DNA of 64,000 nucleotides from the NCBI RefSeq assembly GCF_018304945.1, contig NZ_JAGQEE010000001.1, positions 1,674,001 through 1,738,000 on the forward strand. The letters run 5' to 3'. Positions 1 to 8,600 of this stretch are shown one piece after another. The DNA comes from Collimonas humicola. Lineage in GTDB: Bacteria; Pseudomonadota; Gammaproteobacteria; Burkholderiales; Burkholderiaceae_D. The notes beneath the pieces were generated by a model, which saw nothing but the letters and a program-made list of their open reading frames with translations, ran no database searches and was not told the origin of the DNA. The position numbers and the translations under genes were made by a program. The number at the start of each line of letters is the position of its first letter. Position 1 is the stretch's first letter.

Positions 1-59
1 ACAATGCTGACGCCGACCAGCTTCCTGATCGGCCGCTCCTGTTCCAGCGTGAAATCCAT
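1..59 (-). CDS. TonB-family energy transducer, 5' end only
   Basis: Only the first 19-20 codons are inside the window. The ATG at 59 has a good Shine-Dalgarno (AGGAG, 7 nt upstream on the minus strand). The peptide begins MDFTLEQERPIRKLVGVSIV, a charged N-terminus running into a hydrophobic stretch. From memory this resembles the cytoplasmic tail and first membrane segment of TonB-like energy transducers of Burkholderiales. That role would suit the TonB-dependent siderophore receptor further along, but the assignment rests on very few residues and any membrane-anchored protein is possible. Confidence 0.4.
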   Translation of the reverse strand, partial: MDFTLEQERPIRKLVGVSI

Positions 60-208
60 TGCCGGACTCCTGTCTGCTCGCCTGGCTTTTTAACGATTCT
101 GGCACCGGCGGCAAGCCAGCCGCCGATGTCCTGATTTGTTGCGGATCGTCTAATTTCATACTAGCAGCTTAGGCGCCACAGTAAAGGGTGCGCTGCAATA
201 TTCACAGC

Positions 209-538
209 CTAATCGACCACAAACAGCTTGGCGCCAACGGCGGTAAACGACCTGTGCGGCTCGGCGCCATCCGCCACCTGGTAGCTCATTCCCGGCTTCA
301 GCACGAACTTGCGGCCGTCTTCCAGTTCCGTCTCCAGTTCTCCTTCCAGGCAGAACAGCACATGCCCCTTGCTGCACCAGTGGTCGGCCAGGTAGCCCGG
401 CGTATATTCGACCATGCGCACCCGGATTTCGCCGAAATGGCGGGTGCGCCAGTAGGCCATCCCGCTTTCGCCCTTGTGTTCAGTCCGTTCCACGCTTGCC
501 CAGTCGGTGGTTCCGAAAGGGATATCAGTCATCTTCAT
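209..538 (-). CDS. DHCW-motif cupin-fold protein
   Basis: A 109-residue single-domain cupin. The start has an AGGAAAACC ribosome-binding site directly before ATG at 538. The central HWCSKGH segment followed by acidic beta-strands (LEGELETELEDG, then KPGMSYQVADG) matches the small cupin family NCBI calls DHCW motif cupin fold protein. The histidines and the cysteine may bind a metal, but no substrate is known to me. It lies 57 nt downstream of the XdhC gene and is the last gene of the molybdenum hydroxylase operon, so co-transcription is likely while a functional link is only inferred. Confidence 0.75.
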   Translation of the reverse strand: MKMTDIPFGTTDWASVERTEHKGESGMAYWRTRHFGEIRVRMVEYTPGYLADHWCSKGHVLFCLEGELETELEDGRKFVLKPGMSYQVADGAEPHRSFTAVGAKLFVVD

Positions 539-595
539 GGTTTTCCTGGATTTTTGCGTATATCGATGCCGCCGGAAGCGGTCAAACCCTGGCGT

Positions 596-1597
596 TCAGG
601 GCCGCTCGACCATCCGCACATCGTTGGCGCCGACAGCGCAGCTGGAGGGCGATGCCGCCACGCTGCCGCGGTTGCGCAACAGCACCAGTTCGGCCAGCAC
701 AGACACCGCGATTTCCGCCGGCGAGCGGCTCCATATCTGCATGCCGATCGGCGCATGCAGCCGTGCTATCTGCTCGCTGCTCAGGTCCAGCGTCAGCAAT
801 CTTTCCTTGCGCGCTTCGGTGCTCGCCATCGAACCGATCGCGCCGACGTAGAAAGCATCCGTCTTCAACGCTTCCATCAGCGCCATGTCGTCGACTTTCG
901 GATCATGGCTGAGGGTGACGATGACGGTGCGGCGGTCGGGCTTGAACGCCAGCACGACATCGTCCGGCATGCCGTCCAGCCAGGTGACGTCGTCAGCCTG
1001 CCAGTTGCGGCGCTGTTCTTCGCGCGGATCGTTCAGGTAGACAGAAAAATCCAGCGCCGGCGCCATCTGCGCCAGGTATTCCGAGACCTGGCCGGCGCCG
1101 ATGATCAGCAGGCGCCAGCGCGGCCCGAAGACCTGCAGCAATTCTTCTTCATCGAAACGCAGCGCGAAATCGGCGGCGGTGGCTTCGACAGTGGCCACGC
1201 CACTGCGCATGTCGAGGCGGCGCTGCACCAGCCGGCGGCCGCCGACGGCCTCCAGCAAAGGCGTCAGCGCGGCGGCTGAGCTGAGCGGCTCGATCACCAG
1301 CTCCAGCGTGCCGCCGCAAGGCAGGCCGAAACGGCGCATCTGTTCGGCGCTGATGCCGTAGCGGACCAGTTCGATTTTTTCCGGGAAGGCGGCGGCGAAG
1401 CGCTGCATCAGGTCGTCTTCGATGCAGCCGCCGGAAACCGAGCCGGTAAAATCGCCGGCATCGGTAATCGCGAACAGCGACCCGAGCGGCCGCGGCGCCG
1501 AGCCCCAGTTGCGCACCACCGTCACCATGGCGACCCGCTTACCCTGCTGCAGCCAGGCGGCGGCGCTCTTCAATACTTGATAGTCGACTGCATTCAT
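596..1597 (-). CDS. xdhC: XdhC/CoxF-family molybdenum hydroxylase maturation factor
   Basis: A 333-residue protein with the N-terminal XdhC/CoxI domain (VTVVRNWGSAPRPLGS, then GSVSGGCIEDDL) and a C-terminal Rossmann-like domain (IIGAGQVSEYLAQM). It ends with the conserved APIG and SPAEIAVSVLAE segment. Family members bind molybdenum cofactor, help add its sulfido ligand and insert it into xanthine dehydrogenase-type enzymes in the cytoplasm. Its position 97 nt downstream of the cytochrome, iron-sulfur and molybdopterin subunits supports a dedicated role for that enzyme. The length is normal for the family and nothing looks damaged. Confidence 0.88.
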   Translation of the reverse strand: MNAVDYQVLKSAAAWLQQGKRVAMVTVVRNWGSAPRPLGSLFAITDAGDFTGSVSGGCIEDDLMQRFAAAFPEKIELVRYGISAEQMRRFGLPCGGTLELVIEPLSSAAALTPLLEAVGGRRLVQRRLDMRSGVATVEATAADFALRFDEEELLQVFGPRWRLLIIGAGQVSEYLAQMAPALDFSVYLNDPREEQRRNWQADDVTWLDGMPDDVVLAFKPDRRTVIVTLSHDPKVDDMALMEALKTDAFYVGAIGSMASTEARKERLLTLDLSSEQIARLHAPIGMQIWSRSPAEIAVSVLAELVLLRNRGSVAASPSSCAVGANDVRMVERP

Positions 1598-1693
1598 GCT
1601 CGCTTGATTCCTCTTTCAATTCTCACCAGTGTAATGAAAAACAGGATCGACCGCTTGCACGGTGGATCCTGTCGAACTGCCGGCGGCGACCGG

Positions 1694-2992
1694 TTAATGT
1701 GCAGCAGCGCTCAGCCTTAACGCCTTGACCTGATCGGCAGTGATGCTGGCCGACTGGCCGCCCCAGGTGGCGCGCAGGAAATTGGCCAGCTGCGCCAGTT
1801 CCTTGTCGTTCAGCTGGCCGGCAAATCCCTGCATGTCCTGCAGGCTCTCGGTGCCAGGGAATTTCTGCGCTTCGATGCCGTCCAGCATGGCGACGATCAG
1901 GTTATGGGGATCGGCGTTGCGCACCGTCGAATTGCCCTTCATCGCCACCGCCACATGCGGCTTGCCGTCGCCCTGGAAACCATGGCAGCCGGCGCACACC
2001 GCGGTGTACAGGCGCTTGCCGGCATCCAGTTCGATCGCGTCCGCCGTGACGGCCTTGACCGGCTCGGGCGGCAGCGGCTGGTCGCCCATCAGGTAAGTCG
2101 TCACCGCGGCGAGGTCATCCTTGCTCAGGTATTGCGTGCTCAGATGCACTACCGGGAACATTTCGCCGTAAGCCGAACCCTGGGGTGCGATGCCGCTGGC
2201 GAAAAAGGTCTGCAAATCCGCTGCAGTCCAGCCCACCGCCGCCAGGCCGGCTGGCGTGATGTTCGGTGCGGCGACACGGCCGAGCGCAGAACCCGTCAGC
2301 GATTTCGACAGATCCAGCTGGCCGAAAGCGCCGCGCGGCGTATGGCATTCAGCGCAGTGGCCCAACGCATTGCTCAGGTACTGGCCGCGCTGCCACATGG
2401 CCGACTTGCCGACGGACGCATCAGCCAGCTGGTCCTTGAGGAAAGGCACGTTCCAGAACATCATGCCGAAGCGCATGTTGTACGGGAATTTCAAGTCCGG
2501 AGCGCGGGTTGGCACGGCCACCGGCTTTTGCTGCATCAGGTAGGCATAGATCGCGTCGCTGTCGGCCCGCGTCAGCGAGCGGTAGGAGGTATAAGGCATG
2601 GCCGGGTACAAATGCTTGTCCGGCGTGACGCCATCGTGCAGCGCCTTGTAGAACTGGTCGGCGCTCCACTTGCCGATGCCGTGTTCCTTGTCGGGCGTGA
2701 TGTTGGAGCCGTAGAACTTGCCGAACGGCGAAGCCAGCTCGACGCCGCCGGCGAAAGGCGCGCCGGTGGCCGTGGTGTGGCAGGCGGCGCAATCGGCAGC
2801 CTTGGCCAGGTAGCGGCCGAGGGCGACCTGGTCAGCGCTGCCGGGCTTGACCGCGCTTTGGCCGGCGGCCTGGGCGGATGCCGCCGCCGAGCTGCTGCCG
2901 CCGTCGCAGGCGGCCAGCAGGCTTGCCGCCAGCACCGGCAGCGCCAGGCCGCGCAGGACCGTGCGAAGAAGATATCGAGGCTTGATCATCAT
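1694..2992 (-). CDS. Triheme cytochrome c subunit of a molybdenum hydroxylase
   Basis: A 432-residue exported c-type cytochrome with three heme motifs: CAACH at about 68-72, CAECH at 213-217 and CAGCH at 333-337. The N-terminus is a lipoprotein signal peptide with an LAAC lipobox (Cys29), so the mature protein is probably membrane-anchored on the periplasmic side. Three-heme subunits of this type take electrons from periplasmic aldehyde, alcohol or isoquinoline dehydrogenases and pass them to the respiratory chain. The start overlaps the stop of the iron-sulfur subunit by 4 nt (ATGA), indicating translational coupling. Confidence 0.88.
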   Translation of the reverse strand: MMIKPRYLLRTVLRGLALPVLAASLLAACDGGSSSAAASAQAAGQSAVKPGSADQVALGRYLAKAADCAACHTTATGAPFAGGVELASPFGKFYGSNITPDKEHGIGKWSADQFYKALHDGVTPDKHLYPAMPYTSYRSLTRADSDAIYAYLMQQKPVAVPTRAPDLKFPYNMRFGMMFWNVPFLKDQLADASVGKSAMWQRGQYLSNALGHCAECHTPRGAFGQLDLSKSLTGSALGRVAAPNITPAGLAAVGWTAADLQTFFASGIAPQGSAYGEMFPVVHLSTQYLSKDDLAAVTTYLMGDQPLPPEPVKAVTADAIELDAGKRLYTAVCAGCHGFQGDGKPHVAVAMKGNSTVRNADPHNLIVAMLDGIEAQKFPGTESLQDMQGFAGQLNDKELAQLANFLRATWGGQSASITADQVKALRLSAAAH

Positions 2993-3540
2993 TTGGCGTC
3001 CTTCACCAGTCCCGGCGTGCTCAGCACCACTTCCTTGACCGCCTCGAAGTAGCGGACATAGCCGGTACAGCGGCAGATGTGGTCGTTCAAGCCTTCCGTG
3101 ATGACGTCATCCAGCTGCGCCTTGCTGACCGGCTGGCGTTTCAGCTTTTCCACCAGGACCGTGGCGGCATTGACGAAGCCAGGCGTACAGTAGCCGCACT
3201 GGAAGCTGTAGTGCTCCAGGAATTTCTGCTGGATCGGCGACAGCGCCACCACTTCGCCCTGCTCGTTGCGCTGGGCGTGGCCTTCCACGGTGCGCACTTT
3301 CTTGCCTTCGAAAAAATGGGCGCCGGTGATGCAGGAACGCACTTCTTCGCTGGTGCCGTCCGGCTTGTCCAGGATCACCACGCAAGCGCGGCACAGACCC
3401 TGGCCGCAGCCCAGGCGCGAGCCGGTCAGGTCCAGGTATTCATGCAGGAAATCGATCATCATGATGCCTTCCGGCACCGGCACCGGGCCGACCGGCTTGC
3501 CGTTGATATGCATGGTGATGGGGTGTATGGTCATGCTCAT
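2989..3540 (-). CDS. (2Fe-2S)-binding subunit, isoquinoline 1-oxidoreductase alpha type
   Basis: A 183-residue small subunit of a xanthine dehydrogenase-family hydroxylase. It has the plant ferredoxin-type cluster cysteines (C45, C50, C53, C70) and the second cluster set (C115, C118, C156, C158) with the typical CGYCTPG and CRCTGY contexts. It carries electrons from the molybdenum site to the cytochrome. The gene overlaps the stop of the molybdopterin subunit by 4 nt and its own stop overlaps the cytochrome start. It has no signal peptide of its own, so export would be by hitch-hiking on the Tat signal of the large subunit. Confidence 0.9.
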   Translation of the reverse strand: MSMTIHPITMHINGKPVGPVPVPEGIMMIDFLHEYLDLTGSRLGCGQGLCRACVVILDKPDGTSEEVRSCITGAHFFEGKKVRTVEGHAQRNEQGEVVALSPIQQKFLEHYSFQCGYCTPGFVNAATVLVEKLKRQPVSKAQLDDVITEGLNDHICRCTGYVRYFEAVKEVVLSTPGLVKDAK

Positions 3541-6365
3541 GCCAGAGCCTCCTGGATATTTTGTTGGGTTACCGGCAGATCGGTGAAACGGTGGCCGATG
3601 GCGTGGGCGATGCCGTTGACGATGGCGCCGACCACCGGGATCATCACCACTTCGGCGATGCCTTTAGGCGGATCGGTCTCGGTCAGCGGCGGCAGCACCT
3701 CGCTGGTCTGGCTCCAGACCGCGACATCCTTGGCACGCGGCAGCTGGTAGCGGTTGAAGTTCCAGCTGCCGTTGCCGGGACCGTCTTCGTACAGCGGCAG
3801 GTATTCGTGCAAGGCATGGCCGATGCCCATCGCCAGGCCGCCCTGCAGCTGGCCGGAGACCAGCTGCGGCGAGATCTGGTTGCCGCATTCCATGATCGAA
3901 TGATGGGTCAGCAGCTCGACCTTGCCGCTGGCTTCATGCACCGCCAGCTCGACCAGGGTGCCGACCGCGCTGTAGTAAGTCACGGCGGCGTTGTTGCGCT
4001 GGGTCGGCGGGATCAAGACCTTCTTGCGGTTCAGCACTTCGTAGCCGCCGCTGGTAGTCATCTTGGCTTGCTGCGCCTTGGCGGCGCCCTCGCCGTAACG
4101 CACCGACAAGCCGTCCAGCGGTACCCGCACCAGCTTTCCGAGAATTTCGAAATCGGCTTCGGTCCATTGCCAGCGATTGAAGACGTGCACCGTGGCGCCG
4201 GTCACCAGCCCCAGCTCATGGGCTTTCTTGACCAGCTGTTCGTAGGGCAGCGCTTGCAGGCCGGCGGCCGACAGCTTGCCGTCGACCCAGCGCGCATCTT
4301 CCACCCGCACCACCAACGGCGCCGCCTGGCCGCCGCCTATGCCCTGGCTCCAGATCGCCATCGCCGCCGGCCACAGGCCGTGCATGAAGATGACGCGCGC
4401 CGCTTCGCGCGTGCTGTGGGTAAAGTAGAAAGCCGAATTGGTGGCGCTGGCCGGCGAGGAATAGCCCGGCGACCAGCGCGGATTGGCCGCCAGCTTGTCT
4501 TGCTCGGCCTGGCTCATGATATAAGGATCGCCGCTGGTGACCACCGGCAGATCGCTCCAATCGGTGATCGAGGTGCGCACTTCATGGGCCGGCTTGCCCA
4601 GCCATTTGGCGCAGGCGATCGCCTGCGAAGTCGACATGCCGGTGCCGATTTCAGCCGCGCTGTGCGACAGGTGGATCTGGCCGTCGGCGCTGATCTCGAC
4701 CTTGGCGAACGACGCTTCGGCGCCGGTGCCGAAATCCTTCTGTACGCAGGCGAAGCCGACGCCGTAGCGGTAGCCCGGATGGCTGGCTTCGTACTCTGCT
4801 TTCCTCTTGGCGCGGTTGACCCAGAGCGGATGCAGCTTGGCTTTTTGCAGCACTTCGTCGACCCGGATGGCGCCCGCCGGAATCGCGCCCTGGGTGTTCT
4901 TCATGCCGGAGCGCAGCGCGTTCTTCAGGCGGAAATCGATGGCGTCGAGACCGAGCTTTTCAGCCATCTCGTCGATCATCATTTCGGTCGCCGCCATGCT
5001 TTGCAAGGTGCCGTAGCCGCGCGCCGAACCGGCGTCGATTGCACGAGTAGCAATCGCGACCGCCGCCAGGTCGTTCTTCGGGAAGTAGTAGATCGACTGC
5101 GCTGCCGTTGCGCCCACCATCGCCACCGATGGCGAGAAATTGGCGCGGCCGCCGCCGTTGGCTTCGAATTCGCCCTTGAACGATTGCAGCAAGCCGCTCT
5201 TGCGGTCGACCGCGATGCGGTAGTGCATCTTGAAGGCGTGGCGCTTGATCGAAGTCTGGAACTGCTCGTAGCGGTCGTTGGCCAGGCGCACCGGCTTGCC
5301 GTCCGCATACAGCGAAGTCAGCAGGCCGTAGAACGGGAAATTGTAGTGATCCTTGGAGCCGTAGCCGACCGTATAGCAAGGATGCAGGAACAGCTTCTTG
5401 AGAGGGAATTTTCCCTTCTTCATCATCTCGATGGCGCTCTCGACCACTTCCGCCGGCGATTGCGTCGGCACGACCATGTGCAGGGCCTGGCTGGCAGCGT
5501 CGTACCAGCAGTTGGCGTTGTCCGGCTCCAGCGCCGCGGTATCTATCGACTGCGTATTGTAGTTGCGTTCCATGACCAGCCAGTCGGCCGGCGGGTGGTC
5601 CAGCTGTTCCTGGATCTGGGCGGCGTAGAACATGCCCTGCTCGCCCAGCTTGCCGTGCTCCTGGCCGTCCGGCCAGACCGGCTGGTGCTTGCGCATCATG
5701 CTCGGGAATACCGGCGCATTCTTCAGGCTGGAGAAGACATCGTCGTCGAACGATGTCGCGCCGCCCACCCGCACGAAGCGGAAGCTGCCCCATGGATCGC
5801 GCTCCAGCGGGCCGGTCACCGGACCGTACTTGATGACTTCATCCTTGAATTGCAGCTTGTCTTTGGCGAAACGGAAACGGGCGAAATCGTTGTAGATCAG
5901 GATCGCCACGGCGTGCCCCAGGTATGCGGGAGTCTTGCCGGCCGGCAGCAGCATGTCTTCGCCATAGAAGACTGGGAAGGCGATGCCGTCGCGCGCCAGG
6001 TCGACAGCGGTGACTACCCGGTCCGGCATCAATTCGTCGCCAAGCATGCTCAGGTCAAAACCGAGGAAGCTGCGGTCCGCCTTGGTGGCGCGCAGGATGA
6101 AGGCATGGGCTTGCTGGTTCGGCCAGTGCGGCATGTCGCGCGCGCGTACATCGCGGGCAAACACCTTGGCGCCTGTGACCTTGGCAATGCCGTCGATGCG
6201 AAACTTGACATGACCGTTGCCGCTGTCCCACTGGATGGGCGTCAGGATTTTTTCTTCAAACAGGGCGGCGAATGCCTTGCCGCCCATGGGCGCTACGTAA
6301 ACCGAGACTCCGGCGATTACGCTGGCCTTCAAAAAACTGCGACGCGAAAGGTCGAGTTTTGTCAT
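3537..6365 (-). CDS. Molybdopterin-binding subunit, isoquinoline 1-oxidoreductase beta type
   Basis: A 942-residue catalytic subunit that binds molybdopterin cytosine dinucleotide. The N-terminus has a Tat signal (SRRSFLKAS) followed by a hydrophobic stretch, so folded export to the periplasm is expected. The C-terminal PKGIAEV segment holds the probable catalytic glutamate (E905). Proteins of this subfamily hydroxylate N-heterocycles such as isoquinoline or oxidise aldehydes; the sequence alone does not settle the substrate. It is the first gene of the operon, followed with overlap by the iron-sulfur and cytochrome subunits, then XdhC and the cupin. There is no FAD subunit, as expected when the electron acceptor is a cytochrome. 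Confidence 0.9.
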   Translation of the reverse strand: MTKLDLSRRSFLKASVIAGVSVYVAPMGGKAFAALFEEKILTPIQWDSGNGHVKFRIDGIAKVTGAKVFARDVRARDMPHWPNQQAHAFILRATKADRSFLGFDLSMLGDELMPDRVVTAVDLARDGIAFPVFYGEDMLLPAGKTPAYLGHAVAILIYNDFARFRFAKDKLQFKDEVIKYGPVTGPLERDPWGSFRFVRVGGATSFDDDVFSSLKNAPVFPSMMRKHQPVWPDGQEHGKLGEQGMFYAAQIQEQLDHPPADWLVMERNYNTQSIDTAALEPDNANCWYDAASQALHMVVPTQSPAEVVESAIEMMKKGKFPLKKLFLHPCYTVGYGSKDHYNFPFYGLLTSLYADGKPVRLANDRYEQFQTSIKRHAFKMHYRIAVDRKSGLLQSFKGEFEANGGGRANFSPSVAMVGATAAQSIYYFPKNDLAAVAIATRAIDAGSARGYGTLQSMAATEMMIDEMAEKLGLDAIDFRLKNALRSGMKNTQGAIPAGAIRVDEVLQKAKLHPLWVNRAKRKAEYEASHPGYRYGVGFACVQKDFGTGAEASFAKVEISADGQIHLSHSAAEIGTGMSTSQAIACAKWLGKPAHEVRTSITDWSDLPVVTSGDPYIMSQAEQDKLAANPRWSPGYSSPASATNSAFYFTHSTREAARVIFMHGLWPAAMAIWSQGIGGGQAAPLVVRVEDARWVDGKLSAAGLQALPYEQLVKKAHELGLVTGATVHVFNRWQWTEADFEILGKLVRVPLDGLSVRYGEGAAKAQQAKMTTSGGYEVLNRKKVLIPPTQRNNAAVTYYSAVGTLVELAVHEASGKVELLTHHSIMECGNQISPQLVSGQLQGGLAMGIGHALHEYLPLYEDGPGNGSWNFNRYQLPRAKDVAVWSQTSEVLPPLTETDPPKGIAEVVMIPVVGAIVNGIAHAIGHRFTDLPVTQQNIQEALA

Positions 6366-7049
6366 GTATTTCTCCTCAAAAACCAGGGAACAGCCTCAGC
6401 GCCGCCGCCGTTTCAACTGCCGGCGATGGTTGCGCATGTTCGTAAGATCCAGCGAAAGCCCCTGCCGGGCATTCATCTGGGGGTCGGCATTTTATTACGT
6501 TGGAGAATGGACAACATCATCACTATGACATGATGAGAATAGGTGATTTGAAGGCAATCGCAATCGCTTTTGTATTTAATTGTTATAAAACAAGCTATTA
6601 CGAATCTTCTTTTATTGAATAATTGTCATTTCAATGTCGCAACCGACTCGTGGAATTGGCCACTTCTGCTACCCTCGTTCGCCCCGGCCATGATACGAAC
6701 AAGTCTCCTGCCCCTGCCCCCTCATACTCAGGCGATTGAAGACGGCGCTAGCGTGTTCGAGCCGGACCTGATGGCGACCAAGGATGGCTTCCTAGCGGCG
6801 CGCCGAGGAAAGAATCCCGCAGATTTGTCCCGACAATGCAAAATACGACGATCAGTTCGACGTGCCGCCCTGGCGGCAATCGTCGCCCTCGTCCAGGATA
6901 TGCAGGCCGGCGGCGTAGGCCGCCATTTCCTGCTTGCCTGTTGCTGTCATCAGGTCTCCACAGGCAGGCTTGCCGCCGGCCGGCACGAAATCAGGCGGCA
7001 GGTGGGATTCTCGATCTCCCTCATCGGCGTATCACACCCACCGGGCCTG
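6366..7049. other. Intergenic region: operon promoter area plus degenerate sequence
   Basis: About 680 bases without a convincing gene. The part next to 6365 must hold the promoter of the molybdenum hydroxylase operon, but I see no clear -35/-10 pair. Around 6540-6650 the sequence is AT-rich, and from 6690 it becomes GC-rich again with no open frame resembling a known family. A 32-codon minus-strand ORF with a good ribosome-binding site lies at 6852-6950 (listed separately). The abrupt base-composition changes suggest decayed or recombined DNA. Confidence 0.5.
6852..6950 (-). CDS. Possible 32-residue small protein
   Basis: A short ORF beginning MTATGKQEMAAYAAGLHI and ending in a hydrophilic tail. 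GGAG stands a few bases upstream of ATG at 6950, a proper ribosome-binding site. The AYAAG...G...C pattern loosely recalls small ribosome-modulation-factor or CrpP-like proteins, but the match is too weak for an assignment. It could equally be the surviving start of a decayed gene. Nothing around it hints at a function. Confidence 0.25.
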   Translation of the reverse strand: MTATGKQEMAAYAAGLHILDEGDDCRQGGTSN

Positions 7050-8171
7050 TCATGGGATTGTGCTCCAACGTTGAAAATCATTACCTAGGCATTGGTATAC
7101 ACCAACTGGGGCCTCTAACGCAGCATTATTACGTGGATCCATGCATTGCCCGGTGCCTGCATTGAAAAAAGTTCCAGTACGGTTTACTTTCAACCACTGC
7201 TGGTGTGCACTATTGTTGCAGACTGAGGTCTTAACAACATCATTACTGTCAGCAGTTAAACAAAACCCGTCGTTGCTGGATTGATGAAAGCGGAAATTAT
7301 CATCTTGTGTGAATACCTGATTATTATTGTTCGTGCAGTGCCATAGTCCTGCCACCGACCCGCCGCCCAACATATCAAGGCAATATCCGCTGGATTCGTT
7401 CTTTAACTGTTTTTGTATTAAAGATGGACTTGGATTGACGCTCATCGTACAAACTTGCTCCGTTGTACACACCGTTTTTGCTATTGCGGCGCAATTACCA
7501 TAGGTGTAAGTGTTGCTCCCGCTCGGACTCACCGTACCTCCGTTAGCTTTTGGCATGCCATATACCGCTATTGCCTGAGGTACGGCGGAACAAGATGGAT
7601 GTTGGTCATCGCCTTGTGCAAAATTCTCAACCCATTCAGAAAGGCTCGCCAGCCCACCATAGCTCTGCGGGACAAGAATGGTTGCGACAACTTTGCTTGC
7701 ATTAGTCCAGGTATTTTTTATAGATGCAGTCCACCCGCTATCTCCGGATTTCTCTATTCGAATTTGATAAGTAGTGCCTTCTTCCCAAAGGTAATCTGTC
7801 GAGCATTGCACTCCGTTTCCCTCATGACCGAAATTCGAACAATTGGCCCCTTCCGAATTTTGCCACCCCGTAGCCCCCCAAATAGCGAAATTCAATATCT
7901 TATTATTTCCACTCGTGCTTTGCAGGCCGACGTAACCCCCTTCCTTACTCCCGGTATAGTCCCATTGATGTGCCCAATAAGTTCTACCGTCATACCCAGG
8001 TTCCTTAGTGATGGTAATCGTGAACTCCATATCGCTATATCCATCCGAAACTTGTGGCCAACTCCGGTCAACTACAGCCATGCCGCCAGCGACAACAGCG
8101 TATGCTGCAACAGAAGTGAAACTGCCTGATATCAACACTGCACTGAGGATCAACTTAAGAAGCCAGTTCAT
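7050..8171 (-). CDS. Secreted protein with DUF3472-like and ricin-type lectin domains
   Basis: A 373-residue protein from the ATG at 8171, chosen because AAAGGAAC precedes it and the peptide starts with a Sec signal (MNWLLKLILSAVLISG...AYA). An in-frame start 16 codons upstream has neither feature. The N-terminal half (WAHQWDYTG, YVGLQSTSG, NFAIWGATGW) resembles DUF3472 carbohydrate-associated domains. The C-terminal part (about the last 110 residues) has cysteine pairs and the QxW-type repeats QVFTQ, QQWLK and FQRWS of a beta-trefoil ricin B lectin. It likely binds extracellular polysaccharide. The gene stands alone and is more AT-rich than its neighbours, suggesting transfer. Confidence 0.75.
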   Translation of the reverse strand: MNWLLKLILSAVLISGSFTSVAAYAVVAGGMAVVDRSWPQVSDGYSDMEFTITITKEPGYDGRTYWAHQWDYTGSKEGGYVGLQSTSGNNKILNFAIWGATGWQNSEGANCSNFGHEGNGVQCSTDYLWEEGTTYQIRIEKSGDSGWTASIKNTWTNASKVVATILVPQSYGGLASLSEWVENFAQGDDQHPSCSAVPQAIAVYGMPKANGGTVSPSGSNTYTYGNCAAIAKTVCTTEQVCTMSVNPSPSLIQKQLKNESSGYCLDMLGGGSVAGLWHCTNNNNQVFTQDDNFRFHQSSNDGFCLTADSNDVVKTSVCNNSAHQQWLKVNRTGTFFNAGTGQCMDPRNNAALEAPVGVYQCLGNDFQRWSTIP

Positions 8172-8600
8172 TTTTGTTCCTTTTGAAAGGTCATCATATG
8201 GTGGACACCAAATGATCATGAGGCAGTCGTTGACGAATGCTCAGCAGCCGCCAGCCCGGACGGGTTCATGTATTCCAATCGGTCAGCTCAGCTCGACAAC
8301 TTCCGCTCGGTCTTCATCATAGGAGCCCCAGGAACATTGATGATAGGAAATAGCGGCAGATACAATAGGCAAATTCCGCCGTAACAGTAGATGCGGCGAC
8401 CACAGGAGAAAGTGATTAATCAAAACGAGGAAGTGTCGATCAGCATCGGCATCAGCATCCGCGATGCAGCCAGGCGAATCACTGATGGGACTGAGTGTCC
8501 CAAACTATCGACTTTGCGATAATGCGGACTAAGCGGTTACCTAGATTCAGGAAAATCAGAGAACGAGGACAGACATCAGCAGCATCTGCACCGGCAAAAA
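8172..8600. other. Intergenic region upstream of the lectin gene
   Basis: Some 430 bases between the lectin gene and the 3' end of the ABC permease gene. It must contain the lectin promoter, but no clear sigma-70 elements stand out. The segment 8433-8470 has short repeats of a GCATC-like word. I see no open frame with a plausible start or family similarity and no clear terminator for the transporter operon. Confidence 0.4.

Noticed and set aside
3561-6533. A 990-codon plus-strand open frame opposite the molybdopterin subunit gene
   Set aside because: It has arginine/histidine-rich low-complexity composition and mirrors the GC-rich codon pattern of the real minus-strand gene; no family resemblance or ribosome-binding site.
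6570-7088. A 172-codon plus-strand frame in the gap after the molybdenum hydroxylase operon
   Set aside because: Starts in AT-rich and ends in GC-rich DNA, has no ribosome-binding site and no recognisable protein features.
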